A stretch of DNA of 64,000 bases from Rhodocollybia butyracea (GCA_015501585.1 JADNRY010000193.1:1-64000); one strand, 5' to 3'; positions 21,844 to 34,632 are shown, counted from the first letter of the stretch. The notes: a model not told the origin generated them from the letters alone. Program-made: numbers and translations.

Positions 21844-23151
21844 ATGTATCTTATTCTCCTCTCAGTGCTACTTGGCGCCATACTCACTCTGTATTCCGTC
21901 CTTTCGGCGTCCAGCTATTCCGACAAGTCATCACGAAGCCACACTACTCCACGAGAAATAGTTCAGCTCCTTGGTTACTCATCTTCCTCATCGATTACCC
22001 AGCATCTACATTCTCGCGCACTTGCGAATCAGCGACTACGACGAGCCTTCCGGCTAACCAATACCTTCGTCAGTGACGAAGTCGAAGTACACGATGCATT
22101 CGTAGGGCGCATGAATGAGTTAATTCGAGGGCAGAGTCGTTTGGGCTCCGCAAAGCAGTGGATGACATTCTTGCAGGTCTCTCGTCGCGCCGTTTCCTCC
22201 GAGCTCAACAGCTTCATTGATCCCTCCTCATCCTCATCCTCTGGCTATGCTTTTGCAGAGTTTATCCAAATTGTGACGTTAAAGATCATCATCGCTGGAT
22301 TCCTTGATCCTAATCGGGATATTGATGAATTGGACGCGGAAGGTTTACGCGTCTCTGCTACACTGATTATGAAGCTGTGGACTTTATCGAAAACAGCACA
22401 CTGGTCCAGTATCGACTCATCAGAGTCTGAGCTTACCACGCTCAATGAGCATCTCTGTCGTCTCCTCCCTGACAGAGAAATGTATCCCGATCCCATTAAT
22501 TTTGTCATTCCGACATGGGAGACGCTTTGGCGTCTTGTCGCTACATGTATAGCTCGAATATATAAGGACGTTCCTTATCGAGATGTGTTTCGGAACTTCC
22601 TCGATGAACCTACTTATCAACGATTCGGTCCCTCCAACTCACGGTCTCGTGCCGACGATACTGATATCTCTGACCTATGCGCGAGCTGGATCATCAATGA
22701 AACTCTTCGACTACATCCTCCTTCGAAACATATCTCTCGCAGCTTTGTCGTCGGAAAACCCTTCATTCTCCAGTTCATGATATCCTTCACACCCAGGTGT
22801 ATCGCAGGGTGGTTAAAACTGGAGGGGGATGCTTCATCTCCGCAGATCCGCTCACAGGTAGCTGACGTGGAGAAAGTTCATCTCTCCACAGATATCTGGG
22901 GACCCAACGCCCTCGATTTCGAACCGAGGCGGTGGAGATCGTTGAACGACAGACGGGATCGGACTCCGACTCTGTTCGCATTTGGAGATGGACCTCTAAT
23001 GTGTGTCGGAAAAAAATGGGCCCCGATGGCGGCCGCTCTCATGATTGCTGCCATTTTTGAGGGCTTTGAAGCCGAGGGGTTGGATATCGAAGGTACCAGT
23101 ACTATTGGTGGGCGAGCGGGATGGGACGGTTGGAGAATTTCGAGGGTATGA
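21844..23151 (+). CDS. cytochrome P450-like protein, intronless
   Basis: A single open frame of 435 residues. It has an N-terminal membrane anchor (LILLSVLLGAILTLYSVL), an ExxR motif in NETLRLHPP (Glu near 286), the FEPRRW segment, and a haem loop FGDGPLMCVG with the cysteine ligand near residue 387. The usual basic residue two positions before the cysteine (FxxGxRxCxG) is leucine here. The I-helix region reads FVIPTWETLWRLV rather than AGxxT. At 435 residues it is shorter than the usual 500 or so. Lack of introns is notable because neighbouring genes are intron-rich. Class II P450s are ER mono-oxygenases; the altered haem loop and I-helix leave catalytic activity open. Substrate unknown. Confidence 0.8.
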   Translation: MYLILLSVLLGAILTLYSVLSASSYSDKSSRSHTTPREIVQLLGYSSSSSITQHLHSRALANQRLRRAFRLTNTFVSDEVEVHDAFVGRMNELIRGQSRLGSAKQWMTFLQVSRRAVSSELNSFIDPSSSSSSGYAFAEFIQIVTLKIIIAGFLDPNRDIDELDAEGLRVSATLIMKLWTLSKTAHWSSIDSSESELTTLNEHLCRLLPDREMYPDPINFVIPTWETLWRLVATCIARIYKDVPYRDVFRNFLDEPTYQRFGPSNSRSRADDTDISDLCASWIINETLRLHPPSKHISRSFVVGKPFILQFMISFTPRCIAGWLKLEGDASSPQIRSQVADVEKVHLSTDIWGPNALDFEPRRWRSLNDRRDRTPTLFAFGDGPLMCVGKKWAPMAAALMIAAIFEGFEAEGLDIEGTSTIGGRAGWDGWRISRV

Positions 23152-23317
23152 TTGACCTGTTTTACTCGTCGAGTCCATTTAATCAACATATATATGTACA
23201 CTTTTTTGTATCGACGGATGTTCCTGGATGAATATCTTGTACAACGACGAGATTGATATGCTTATAGCGTGAAAGTCCATCTAGATAGTACGGTGCACTT
23301 TCAAGGTGATTCGAATT

Positions 23318-25215
23318 TCATTGATTACGGCTGTAATGGGTCAGTGAACTCCGGCTTAAACGAGAGATATTTCGACCGAGAACCAGAGCCGTGAGAGAGG
23401 AACAGAGCATACACAGCGACCACAAGTACCCCCTAGTAGATGATATTCTTCTGACAAGGCGAACAGGAGCTTGATGAACCAAGACAAGGACCATCAGGAG
23501 GTGAATGGGGAGAAGAAATAAATACGCATACCAAGCCAACGCAGGACTGATCATACGACCCAAAGCCATAGCAGATCCCATTATTCCATTTGAGACGGAC
23601 AGAGCAGCAGGATTTGATGTGTTAGTCCTCGTCAATATCAAACTTAGACTGTGATCATAGTGTCAAAAGACAGCTGAACGAACGCATAAAGAAAGGGGCA
23701 CAAACCTATAAGCAACTCCACCGACTTTTGCTATTGCAATGACGAAGACAAGCATTGTCCATAGCATAATATTCGAAACAAGGCTGAGGTTCCCAGTCTC
23801 CTGCTGGTCGCCACGTGAGATAACATTAAGGATTGGAAGAGCGGTGTAAACGACTGGCCATGCTGATATGGATAAGTTGTACAGCTTGGACGCCTCCATT
23901 CGCTTCAGGATGATGGGCATGACGAAAAGTTGTAAAGAGGCGGATATCAAACCAGAGGAAGACAAGACGAAACCGATCGTAGAAGGCTACAAGATACTCA
24001 ATGAGTGGGGTACACAGCGCAGCGAGAGGGATGAAACTCACTGAGAATCCGAGACCACCATTTAGAATGGGTGTGTAACAGAATAACACAAACAAAACAT
24101 CGAAAGCGGTCGAGTTAAACTCGAGCGCAAATGCACTAATGCTTAATGCCCGAATGACGGGGATGGAAAGCAGTTCTCGTAATGTCGGTTCACGGTCATC
24201 GACCATGCCATCTACAGGCTTCTTTTTTAGCGTCTGAGCAGCGGAAAGGCGGCATTGATTCATGAACCTCAAAGCATAATTATGGCCCGAATGACTCACC
24301 TCCTCCAGGAAGAAATATGCAAAGACAACGCCGCACAACGCGATAGTCCCAGCAACCAGACAGGGAAGAAAGTATGGGTGTTTATGGAAAATGGAGTCTT
24401 GGAAAAACGAGCCGTATTTGTCTGCTGGATTAGATAGAACACCGCCGATGAAGGGACCAATAATTCCTCCTATAGGCCACACTAAACCATAAACTGGGAA
24501 AGCCGCCGCTTGGTTCGAGGCTAAGATCCGTAGTAAGCGAAGAAGCAGGAAAATAGGGAACTTGTATCTCACCATCTGTTATTTCCCCAACTACGGACTG
24601 CACCGCAGACATTGTTCCACCGAATATCCCGCCGACAGCGCGGGCAATTAACATGTCTGTCAACGAGCTAGAAAGACCGAAATATATGGTCGACAGTGCT
24701 ACACCGAGAGTGCCCGCCATTATCACAGGTTTTCGTCCGAATCTGTCTATTGAGAGCCACGCAGAATCAGCGAAGGAATAGAAAGCTTCAGAGCGCACTG
24801 GATAATTACTGGATAATTTGGACCACTGATAGATCGCTAGGAATTGAGCAATCGCAAACGTCGACTCTACAAGGCCACTATAGAATCCTATCTGTGACGG
24901 GTTGTCGACCAGTTTTAAGAACGTTATGAACTCGTTCACGTAGGGGAAGATCTGATAACAGTTATCAGTTATGGGCAGATGAAACTGGTTGAATCACGAC
25001 TTCACCTGTGTAAAAGAAATCGGGTCCATCATCCTTATGAAACAGACAATAAGCAATTGAAGTATAGGCAGCGGTGTAGCCTCTTTAAAACGGGGTTCTT
25101 GGTCCTCAGGGTCGTTACGAACATTGTTCAGCAAAGGCGTAGTTTCGTTGAGGATGCTACTAGAGGAGCCTTGGGGAGAAACAGTCATCGAGTCTGTGGG
25201 CAGCCGGGTACTCAT
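23318..25215 (-). CDS. MFS transporter, DHA1-like, copy 1
   Basis: A multi-exon gene (about eight exons). The N-terminus has an acidic dileucine-like ETTPLLN. Successive exons read MMDPISFTQ, FPYVNEFITFLK, GFYSGLVESTFAIAQFLAIY, RFGRKPVIMAGTLG (the MFS motif A loop), AAFPVYGLVWPIGGIIG and NGGLGFS, and further helices follow. This is the 12-helix layout of DHA1 drug:H+ antiporter-like proteins; the substrate is unknown. In the last exon, near 23430, the run of G on the coding strand is one base shorter than in the paralogues, so the final 37 or so residues are read in another frame and stop at 23356 instead of 23318. The start could also be an ATG at 25254. This copy sits apart from the four MFS/F-box modules. 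Confidence 0.75.
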
Positions 25216-26144
25216 TACGAGATTTCGAGTCTCGAGCGTTATAAGAAGCTTCATCAGACAAGCCGAAGGAAGGAATGAAGGAGGTTGGCAGGTCCCATCG
25301 TGATTGCTTTTGTGCTACTATGAACCTTCCTATTCATCCTTCGGTACGACTATGACCTTCATCTCGGAACTCTCCTACAATTATTCTGTCCAGCTGACGT
25401 TTTACTAGTGTCGACGGTCCAACTATTTGGCGATATCCGGCTTATTTTCACAGCGAAATTCGCTCAACTTTAGTCTGGTGAGCTCAGTCTCTCTTCTGTA
25501 GAAAATCACTGTCCCAGATTGCGGCGGCGGTATGCTCTCTTCTGGCAAGAAGCGGAACGCAAGGCCTTGAACTTCATCATTGGGTTGCAGACCTTAGCGT
25601 CATTCCCTTGAGGTAACCAGGGTGGCAGAAAGTGCAAGGATGAATGAAGCTTTCTTTTTAGATTGTGGTACAAGAGAAATGCCGATGGAAACGCTGAACT
25701 CTGGAAAGAAGAAAACAAGAAAGGTGTCGAACTCGCACTGATCAATAGTCAGTGCCGTACCATGCCGGATCGGCTTTGTGGCGGCCACTTATTGCTTGAG
25801 CGTTGATGTGCGTAGGAGAGAAATGAACGGCTCGTACATACATACTTGTCATACGTACTCTTCTTTGCATTTGGAAAGGGTCTGACCTCTCCGCAAGTAA
25901 TCGGTTCCCGTCATTGGCAGCTACCTGAGCACTCTCACGTTTTGGCAACCGCAAGGCCATCTATCACGATCGGGATGGAACGATTGGCAGATTTTGAAGC
26001 TGAGGTGACCGAACTCTTGTTAAATCCATTTCGGATGCTATCTAAATATCTTTTGCCTCGATGAGCGTACATAGAAGGATATTTACAAACGGGTATGCCT
26101 TGCCATATTGTGGACAAGTAAGAAAGGCAGAGAACGACAACAAA
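25216..26144. other. no gene recognised
   Basis: Upstream region of MFS copy 1 and 3' flank of the truncated copy 2. Unlike the upstream regions of MFS copies 3-6, no F-box sequence follows it. Short open frames only. Confidence 0.45.
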
Positions 26145-26906
26145 CTATTGTTGATTACGACTGTAATGGGTCAGTGAACTCCGACTCAGACGGGAGATAT
26201 TGCGAGCGAGAACCACCGCCGTGAGAGAGGAGCAGACCATACATAGGGACCACAAGTACCCGCCCAGTAGGTGGTATTCTCCCGACAAGGCGAAAATAGA
26301 GCTTCCAGTGTAATGACCAGAACGTAAGCAGTACGGGAAGATATCATTACACATACCAAGCCAATGCAGGACTGATCATACGACCCAAAGACATAGCACA
26401 CGACATTACTCCATTCGAGACGGAGAGAGCAGCAGGACTGTATGTGTTAGTCCTCGTCAGCATCAAGGTTAGACTGTGGGCAAGGACATGCGTGCGTGAG
26501 CAAAACGCAGAATCAAGAACACAGAGGGGGCACAAGCCTATAAGCCATTCCACCAACTTTAGATGCCGCAATAATGAAGGTGAGTGTTCCCCACAGCATG
26601 ATATTCGAAACCAGGCCGAGATTTCCGATCTCCTGCTCTGCTCCGCCACGAGCAATAACGTTGAGGACCGGAAGAGTGGCAAAAACAATTGGATATGCCG
26701 ATATAGATATGTTGTACAGCTTGGACGCCTCCACTCGCTTCAGGATGATGGGCATGACGAAAACTTGCATGGAGGCCGATATTAAACCAGAGGAAGACAA
26801 TGTAAAGCCAATTGTAGAGGGCTACAGGCAACAGTAGATGTCAGTTGATGGACCTGAGATGGTACAACAAGAAGAGTAAAACTCGCCGAGAATCCCAATC
26901 CCAGCA
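26145..26906 (-). pseudogene. MFS transporter copy 2, 5'-truncated
   Basis: Only the C-terminal half remains: SSSGLISASMQVFVMPIILK, ASKLYNISISAYPIVFATLP, the exon beginning LMLTRTNTYSPAALSVSNG, and the last exon EYHLLGGYLWSLC with the terminal SLTHYSRN. Homology to copies 1 and 3 stops abruptly near 26906, in the middle of the GGLGFS exon. Upstream sequence is unrelated. No start codon or N-terminal helices are left, so it is a partial duplicate. Confidence 0.8.
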
Positions 26907-27808
26907 TCTGTGATAAGAGCAGTATCTGTGTTCTACAGCAATCTACCGGTGGCAGAGACTCAGCCTTCATGCTTGCTGTTTCTCAGCACAAGTTTGTTAC
27001 AGAATCTTCGCACCCATGAATGTCAAACCTTTGAGGGAGGCCCAAAGTACAAGATGGATGCAGTCCTAGTGCAGGCAGACTTGGAATTTTGATGGATCAT
27101 TGAACGTCATGAACAGTGAAAGGAAAGAAAAAACCGACACGGTACACGGTCCCATGCAGTGTCCCGTCACACATTGCGTCAGCCTGAGGTGTGTGCCACG
27201 GATGCATGCTCCCAGCAGCGCTACGACCAGTTCCAAAGAACTGTCTCACGAAACCCAAACCCGAGACATACATGCCATACATAAAGAAGACGCACACAAC
27301 AATGAGAATGCTTCACGCTGTAATGCTTTTGAGAAACTATCATTCACTAGCTACATTAGAGTATAAGTGTGGGTCGGATACGTAGGGCTGACGTCCAGGC
27401 CGTCATTCATAGTGTGGATCTAGCTCCAGAATAGTTTATGCAGATATCACTCGCAATGATTGGGTTCAACCCAAGGTGATGGAGATGACTCCACTGGTGG
27501 GGGTGAATTAGTTTGCGTTATCTCCGGAGGAAAAGTTAAAACAGTTCTTTTGTAGCAGTTGCAAATCTGGGGGGATTCTGGAGGGATTCAAAGTGCAGAG
27601 ATCTAGAGATTCTATCATCATGGACAGGGACTTAAAATCACTGTAAGCATACTTACAACGTATACATCGTATCGTGTAATATTCGGGGAAAGACAGTACA
27701 TATACAGATATCATAAACATGAACACTATGCCTCACGGATAGCGGATAACGTTGACTAGTCAGAAGCGGAGTAACTATGACAGTTCCCATCCATCACAGC
27801 TAAGTTAC
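26907..27808. other. no gene recognised
   Basis: Unique sequence between the truncated MFS copy and MFS copy 3. Near 27640-27720 it resembles the tail block found at 31430-31500, 36800-36930 and 42000-42130, which marks the 3' end of each MFS unit. Confidence 0.45.
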
Positions 27809-29672
27809 TCATTTCTTGCGAGTGTAATGGGTCAGCGAGCTCTGACTAAGACGAGAAATATTGCGACCGAGACCAACAGCTGTGACAGAAAAACAGACCA
27901 TACACAGTGACCACAAGTGCCCCTCTAGTAAGTGGTATTCTTGCGACAAGGCGAAAATAGAGCTTTGTACCGAACAAAGTATCATCGGAACGTAAGTCAT
28001 CAGGACGTAATCGAGACATACCTAACCAATGCAGGGCTGATAATACGAGCCAACGACATTGCACACTCTATTAGTCCATTTGAGACAGCCAAAGCAGCAC
28101 TGGAGGTATTGATCCTTGTCAGTATCAAGGTTATACTGTGATAAAATATCAAAGGGAGGTGAGCATCATATCTTTATAGGAAAAAAGATGGTGCAAACCT
28201 GTAAGCTGTTCCGCCAATTTTAGACATTGCGATAACAAAAATGAGTGCCACCCAGAGCGGGATATCTGATGTTGAGGCAAAACCTAGGTTTCCGGGCTTG
28301 TTCACAATCCCACTGCGTGCAATAACATTGAGAGTCGGAAGGGTGACGAAAACAATGGGCCATGCCGCGATGCATATGTTGTATATCTTGGACGCCTCAG
28401 TGCGCTTCAATATAATGGGCATGACGAAGACTTGCAAAGAGGCGGCTATCAACCCAGCGGTAGATAAGAGGTAGCCGATTGTAGAGGGCTATAAGTGAGA
28501 GAATTAATGAGCGGGGATGGGAGCTCGGAGTGAAGATCAAACTGACTGAAAACCCCAGTCCGCCGTTCAGAATGGGGGTGTAACAGAATAATACGAACAA
28601 AGCATCGAAAGCAGTTCCATTGAAGTGAAGCGCGAACGCGCTGATACTGAGAGCACGAATGACAGGAATGGAAAACAATTCTCGTATGGTTGGTTCGCGA
28701 CCATCGGTGCCATTTTTAGGTTTCCTTTGTAGGGTCTGAGCAGGAGAAGGTTGCATTATAGACCAAGAAGCATTATGTCCGAATCGACTCACCTCCCGGA
28801 GAAAGAAATATGCAAATACTACACTGGACAATGCCATGGATCCGGAAACCAGACAAGGAAGAAAGTATGGGTATTTGTGGAAAATTGCGTTTTGGAAGAA
28901 GGAACCGTATTTGTCTGCCGGATTTGATAAAACTCCACCGATGAGGGGACCAGCAATTCCCCCTATGGGCCACACTAAACCATAGATTGGGAAGGCCTCT
29001 GCTTGGTTCGAGGCTAAAGAGGATCCGTGAGGGAGGCAAAAAGTTAGCACAGCTTTGTGACTCGGATCTCACCATCAGTTATTTCCCCTAGTACAGATTG
29101 CACCGCCGACGCTGTTCCACCAAATATCCCCCCGATTGCGCGCGCGATTAACATATCTGTCAACGAACTAGAAAGACCAAAATATATTGTGGACAATGCT
29201 ACGCCAAAAGTGCCTGCCATAATCACAGGCTTGCGTCCGATTTTGTCTATTGATATTCTCTGTAAGATCCATCGAGCAAAAGATACACCAGGACATACTG
29301 GATAACCTGGACCATTGATAAATTGCTAGAAATTGAGTCACTGCAAAAGTCGACTCCACAAGGCCACTATAAAATCCAATCTGTGATGGGTCGTCGGCCA
29401 GTTTTAAGAACGTTATGAACTCGTTCACGTAAGGAAAAATCTAACAGTTCATCATTCATTATGCTGGAATCGGGGAACAATGACTATACCTGGGTAAAAG
29501 AAATGGGGTCCATTATCCTGATAAGGCAGACAATAAGCAGCTGAAGCGTAGGTAGCGGCGTAGTCTCTTTAACGAGAGGTTCTTGGTCCTCAGGGTTCAG
29601 CAAAGGAGTAGTCTCATCGATAGCGTTAGATTCGCTGAGATTGCTGGAAGAGTCTGAGCTAGAAACAGACAT
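27809..29672 (-). CDS. MFS transporter, DHA1-like, copy 3 (intact)
   Basis: The best-preserved MFS copy. Eight exons can be traced without a frame break: MSVSSSDSSSNLSES..DETTPLLN..MDPISFTQ; FPYVNEFITFLK..GLVESTFAVTQF; KIGRKPVIMAGTFG..VLGEITDG; AEAFPIYGLVWPIGG..FFLREV; TLQRKPKN..GGLGFS; AGLIAASLQVFVMPIILKRT; ILTRINTSSAALAVSN; and EYHLLEGHLW..HYTRKK. The ATG at 29672 is supported by the aligned start in copy 4. The predicted product is a 12-helix proton-coupled exporter of the DHA1 type. The N-terminal acidic dileucine motif E(T/T)PLL is conserved in all copies with a 5' end and could direct it to the vacuole (inference). It is head-to-head with the F-box fragment at 30917. Confidence 0.82.
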
Positions 29673-30882
29673 GGGGACTGGAGACAATCTGAGGCTTTGT
29701 AGATTTTGAATTTATAAAGGATTCGGAAACATTGGAGCTATCAGCGTCAGGAGCAAAATTATAAGTGGTTTTGATCCTGGGCACCGGGGGAATAAGTAGA
29801 AAGGCCGTTGAAGACAACGTAAAAGTGCTGTCTTATCGGGTGCAATTTAGATGACGATGGCAGTCTCATCTTGTGCCAAAGTCGGTAACGATCCAAAGAA
29901 GTCGCCCCTTCGCAGTTCGGACTTGCGCTCATATAGCGAAATGGATGTCAATGAGCGCTCGTGCGCAATCCTCCCAGTTTTCTTCAGCTCGCCGCTATGT
30001 GGAGTTCAGCAAACGGCATTGGGGGGTCAAATTACTTACAGTAAGCTTGGAATAAGATATAAAGTTCTGAGGGTTGATCACAGGGCTCCGAGATTGACAG
30101 CCTTCTACGAAACTTCGCTTAGAGCTCTCCTCACTTGCCTCTTTGTTCGCCTCGACTGGCTATATGTATGCCACCTAGTCTTGGGTTCCGCCTCAACCGC
30201 TGCCTTTCCATTCTCGGACTCTAGCAGTCTCTGTGCTGTGCCATTGGAATTGCTGTTAGTATTATATCATTGCTGCAACAAAACCCACTAAAACCCACTG
30301 TGCCTGCTAGAATAATTGAATTTGTCAAAGTTCCAGTCAGAGTTCTCGGGTATATGCCACAGGAATTTGTGTGATCAACTCTCGAGGTATGCAACATGCA
30401 TTTGGATTTGGGATATGCCAAAGGACATCTCGGTGTTGGAAGTCACGAAACGAGAGGCCACTTCACCAGCGTCACCAGTCATAGTCGGACGTTTGATTCC
30501 CTAGGAGGACAGTTAGTTACGAGGCTGCTGTACCCCTACTTGTTTGGATTTACTTTAGATGACAGGTCGTTAGCGAGACATAAAGTTCCTTGCTCCGTGA
30601 TAATTCATCAAGTTAATAGAGATCCAACTGTGTCTTACAGCTGCGAAAAGAGGCTGGATTTACGTTTTGCTGGCCGCAATGCCTCAGTTAAAATCGCTCC
30701 GATAGAACGAGGTTGAGATTCAAGGGATTGCGAGGAGAGCTGAACCTGTTTAGGGGTAAAGAAATGAAAAATGATTGTGTCTGCAAGCTCTTTGGTAGTT
30801 TGAAGATAGAAGTAGCATGAATGATGAAGAACAAGGGTAGAGGATTCGAGCGACGAGGAACTTACCAGTCACCAGACTTTAA
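29673..30882. promoter_or_regulatory. divergent MFS/F-box intergenic region, module 1
   Basis: Shares ordered blocks with the corresponding regions of modules 2-4. Examples are TAACGATCCAAA (about 29888; also 33640, 39060 and 44207), a CTCGCCGCTAT..AACTCAGCAAACGGC-type block, and a CGCTACCTTTCCATT..CGGA block. The open frame at 29851-30291 is not conserved in the other modules and is not taken as a gene. Confidence 0.6.
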
Positions 30883-30907
30883 CGTCCGGTGATATGGGCG
30901 CTTGTCC
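30883..30907 (+). promoter_or_regulatory. degenerate palindrome upstream of F-box copy 3
   Basis: ACGTCCGGTGATATGGGCGC, a decayed form of the palindrome GCGCCCAGTGATATGGGCGC seen before F-box copies 5 and 6, at the same position relative to the former start codon. Confidence 0.55.
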
Positions 30908-30916
30908 AGCACACAT

Positions 30917-31427
30917 GACTTGTTTGAGCCAAACGACTTGTGAAGTTCAGATTCACGAAACTAGCTGAAATAAAAAAGGAAATTCTGTCGGAATTTTTAC
31001 CATTTATAGTTTTCCCGGAACAAGCAGAAGAGGTCAGGGAGATAGTAATACTGGCTCTCGTATCAAACTTGAACACGATCCCGAGGTGGCTCACACTCGA
31101 ATCCACAGCAAGCTCATGGTCGTTCTGGTGCAGAAACAGCCGCTCGAGACCCAGAGGGCCAACCTACGTGCTTTGTTGACTCCGATGTGGACACTGTCAA
31201 ATGAGATCTTGTTGAACATCATCGGAATATCCTCGAGTATATGGGGAAGGAAAATCTCCTCCACCATGATTGAACCTCCCACGAAACTCACAACCTCCCT
31301 AGAATGGCAGTCAGCTCCATATGCCCCCGTTTTCGTGAGCTTGCGTTGTCCTCACCTCGCTGGATGTAGCATACGCTCGCCCCGAGTCTTCGCTATCGAG
31401 CTTTGGCGCTCATGGAAGTATACTTAG
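30917..31427 (+). pseudogene. F-box family copy 3, truncated fragment
   Basis: Retains only the N-terminal part: FTKLAEIKKEILSEFLPF (the GPFVV block mutated), the coiled-coil remains (VQKQPLETQRANLRALL), and LTPMWTLSNEILLNI of the F-box, with several frame changes. It ends near 31427, where sequence passes directly into the tail block of the next MFS copy, so the C-terminal two-thirds were deleted. It is head-to-head with MFS copy 3. Confidence 0.8.
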
Positions 31428-31545
31428 AACAATATACATTGTACTAACGAACATTCGTGGAAGGATATTACAAACGCTATGGCTCACCGATAGTGGATAA
31501 CGTAGATACAAAGTAACAATGAAAGAGTTCCCATCCATCAACTAC

Positions 31546-33418
31546 TCATTTCTTGCGGGTGTAATGGGTCAGCGAGCTCTGACTAAGTCGAGAAATGTTG
31601 CGACCGAGACCCATAGCTGCGACAGAAAAACAGACCATACAAAGTGACCACAAGTACCCCTCTAGTAGGTGGTATTCTTGCGACAAGGCAAAAATCGAGC
31701 TTTTTACCGAATAAAGTATCGTCAGAATGCAAGTGATGTGGGGAGAAGAAATAGTGACATACCTAACCAACGCGGGACTCATTATACGAGCTAATGTCAT
31801 TGCGCACGACACTAGTCCATTCGAGACAGCCAAAGCAGCAGGATTGGTTGTATTGGTCCTCATCAGGATCAAGCCTAGACTGCGGTAAAAGAGATCAAGG
31901 AGAGGTGGACGTAAGTAAACATCTTTACAGGAAGAAATATGGAAGAAAGAGTGCAAACCTGTAAGCTGTTCCACCGATTCTAGATACTGCAACAACAAAC
32001 ATGAGTACCGCCCAGAACATGATATTTGATGTCGAGGCGATTCCGGGCTCGTGTACAAGCTCACTGCGAGCAATAATATTGAGAATCGGAAGGGTCGCGA
32101 AAACGATTGGCCATGCTGCGATAGCTATGTTGTACACTTTGGACGCCTCTGTGCGCTTCAATATGACGGGCATGACGAAGACTTGCAAAGAGGCGGCTAC
32201 CAACCCAGAGGAAGACAGGATGAAGCCGATCGTAGAGGGCTATAGATGAGCAAAACGGATTATTATCGACGAGGGAACTGGGAGTGGAGATGAAACTGAC
32301 CGGAAATCCCAGTCCGCCATTAAGGATGGGAGTGTAACAAAATAATACAAACAAAGCGTCGAAACCGGTTCCATTGAAGTGAAGTGCGAATGCGCTGATA
32401 TTGAGGGCACGTATGACAGGAATGGATAACAGTTCTCGTATTGTCGGTTCACGATCCTCAGTGCCATTTTTAGGTTTCTTTTGTAGAGTCTGAGCAGGAA
32501 AAATTGGATCAAAAAGCGTCATTATGTCTAATCGTCTCACCTCCTCGAGAAAGAAATATGCAAAAATCACACTGGTCAATGCAATTGATCCAGCAACTAG
32601 ACAAGGAAGAAAGTATGGGTGTCTATGGAAAATTGTGTTTTGGAAGAAGGAGCCGTATTTTTCTGCGGGATTCGATAAGACACCGCCGATAAAGGGACCA
32701 AGGATTCCTCCTATGGGCCATGCTAAACCATAGATTGGAAAAGCCGCTGCCTGGTTCGAGGCTAAAGAGCACCCATGAGGAAAGGCGAGAAACTATCACT
32801 CCGAGTAAGATCTCACCATCGGTTATTTCCCCACTACAGACTGCACCACCGACACCGTTCCACCGAATACCCCAGTGATGGCGCGCGCAATTAACATATC
32901 TGTCAACGAGCTGGAAAGGCCAAAAAATACTGTCGATAATGCTACACCAAGAGTGCCCGCCATTATCACAGGTTTACGTCCGATTCTGTCTATTGATTTT
33001 TTCGATAACAGTCAATAGAGAAAAAAAGCCTCAGGACGTACTGGATAACTTGGACCATTGATATATCACCAACAACTGAGCCACTGCGAACGTCGACTCC
33101 ACAAGACCGCTATAGAATCCTATCTGTGATGGGTCGTCGGCCAATTTTAAAAACATTATGAACTCGTTCACGTAGGGAAAAATCTAACAGTAGTTCATTA
33201 AATATAGGTTAGGGATCGGCAAACGACGACTTTACCTGTGTAAAAGAAATGGGGTCCATCATCCTGGAAAAACAGACAACAAGAAGTTGAGCCATAGGCA
33301 GGGGTGTCGCCTCTTTAACGAGAGGTTCTTGGTCCTCAGGGTTCAGCAAAGGAGTAGTCTCATTGATAGCGTTAGATACACTGAGATTGCTAGAAGACTC
33401 TGAGCTAGAAACAGACAT
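31546..33418 (-). pseudogene. MFS transporter copy 4, one frameshift
   Basis: All exons of the MFS layout are present, from MSVSSSESSSNLSVS..NETTPLLN to the last exon EYHLLEGYLW..HYTRKK. In the exon after motif A, one base is missing relative to every other copy, near 32833 (CCCCACTACAG against CCCCAACTACAG on the plus strand). The frame is lost in VQSVVGEITDG and meets a stop soon after. Other exons (ALSISAFALHFNG-type region, QVFVMPVILKRTEASK) remain well conserved, so inactivation looks recent, or it is a sequencing error. Confidence 0.75.
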
Positions 33419-34632
33419 GGGGACTGGAGACAATTTGAGGCTTTGCAGATTTATAATGGATTCGGAAACGTCGAGCCATCTAAGGATAAGTTGTTTTGAT
33501 ACTGGGAAGCGGGAGAATGGAAAGGACACTTCGCATCCGCAAGACAGCCGCTGAAGACAACGTAAAGTATTGTCTATCAAGTTCAATCATACAGGACAAA
33601 TGAAATCTGATCTTTTCAGATGATGGCCCAAGTCGATAACGATCCAAAAAGCCCCTCTCGCAAGTACTATTTCGCAGCTCAGTCCCAACGGATGTCGATG
33701 AGCTTGTGCGCAATCTTCGAAGTTCTCTTCAGGTCACCGCTACGTAGAGTTCAGCAAGCAGCAGTAAGCTTAGAACAAGACATAAACGTTGATCAAAGGC
33801 TCCAAGATTGACAGCCTTCTCCTTTGAAAGCACACAATCTCCTCTTCGTTTGCCTTGACTGGATATATGTATCTCGGGATCCGGCTAAACCGCTACCTTT
33901 CCATTATCGGATTCTAGCCACCTCCGTGCCATTGGGGTTGCCGTCAGTAATATATCATTGCTTCAACAGAACCCATTGTGCCCGGCTAGAATAATGAATT
34001 CGTCAAAGTTCCCGTCAGATTCCTCGGAGAAGGCATGTATCGTGCGACAGAGGAATGGAGTTTGTGTGATCAATCGTTGAGTTATGCACCCCAAAACCAT
34101 CCATGTTGAATCGGGATGTGCAAGGCTCCATCAAAGCATATTTTGGAGTTCCAAAAGGGAGAGATTCCTTCACTGGCGGCACTGGTCATAATCAGATACT
34201 TGATTCCCAGGAGGGCAGTTAATGACAAAGTTTACTCGGCTTGGATGTTCTGTCATTAGCGGGACGTTAAGTTCGTTCGTTCTGCAAAATTCAGGGAGTT
34301 GATACATGTACCAATGTACTTACAAGTGCAAAAAGAGCGTCAAATTTGAAATCCGTTTCGCGCTGTTTCAGGGCTGTACCCGTGTTCTTTTACACCTTTG
34401 CCTGCCGTGACAAAACGACGCCTCGGTTGATTAGACGAGTTCCAACAGCAACTTCACAGTCCCTTGAGTCTCAATCACAGAACGAGATTGAGGCTCAAGG
34501 GATTGTGAACAAATTTGAACCCAGTTCAGGCGTAACGAAGGATAGAAAATAGTTGAATCTGTAAGCGGACTGAAGGAGGGCCGTATTCGGTAGGAACAAC
34601 GGTAACAACGGTAGAGGGAACAAAACGGCTTT
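33419..34632. promoter_or_regulatory. divergent MFS/F-box intergenic region, module 2
   Basis: Same block order as module 1 (AACGATCCAAAAAG near 33640, GCTACCTTTCCATT near 33890, then the approach to the F-box palindrome). No open frame here is shared with the other modules. Confidence 0.6.

Noticed and set aside
25846..26064. 72-codon plus-strand frame upstream of MFS copy 2
   Set aside because: Short, no recognised domain, no conserved counterpart near the other MFS copies.
29851..30291. 146-codon frame in the divergent MFS/F-box promoter
   Set aside because: The equivalent regions of modules 2-4 do not keep this frame although they keep short DNA blocks.
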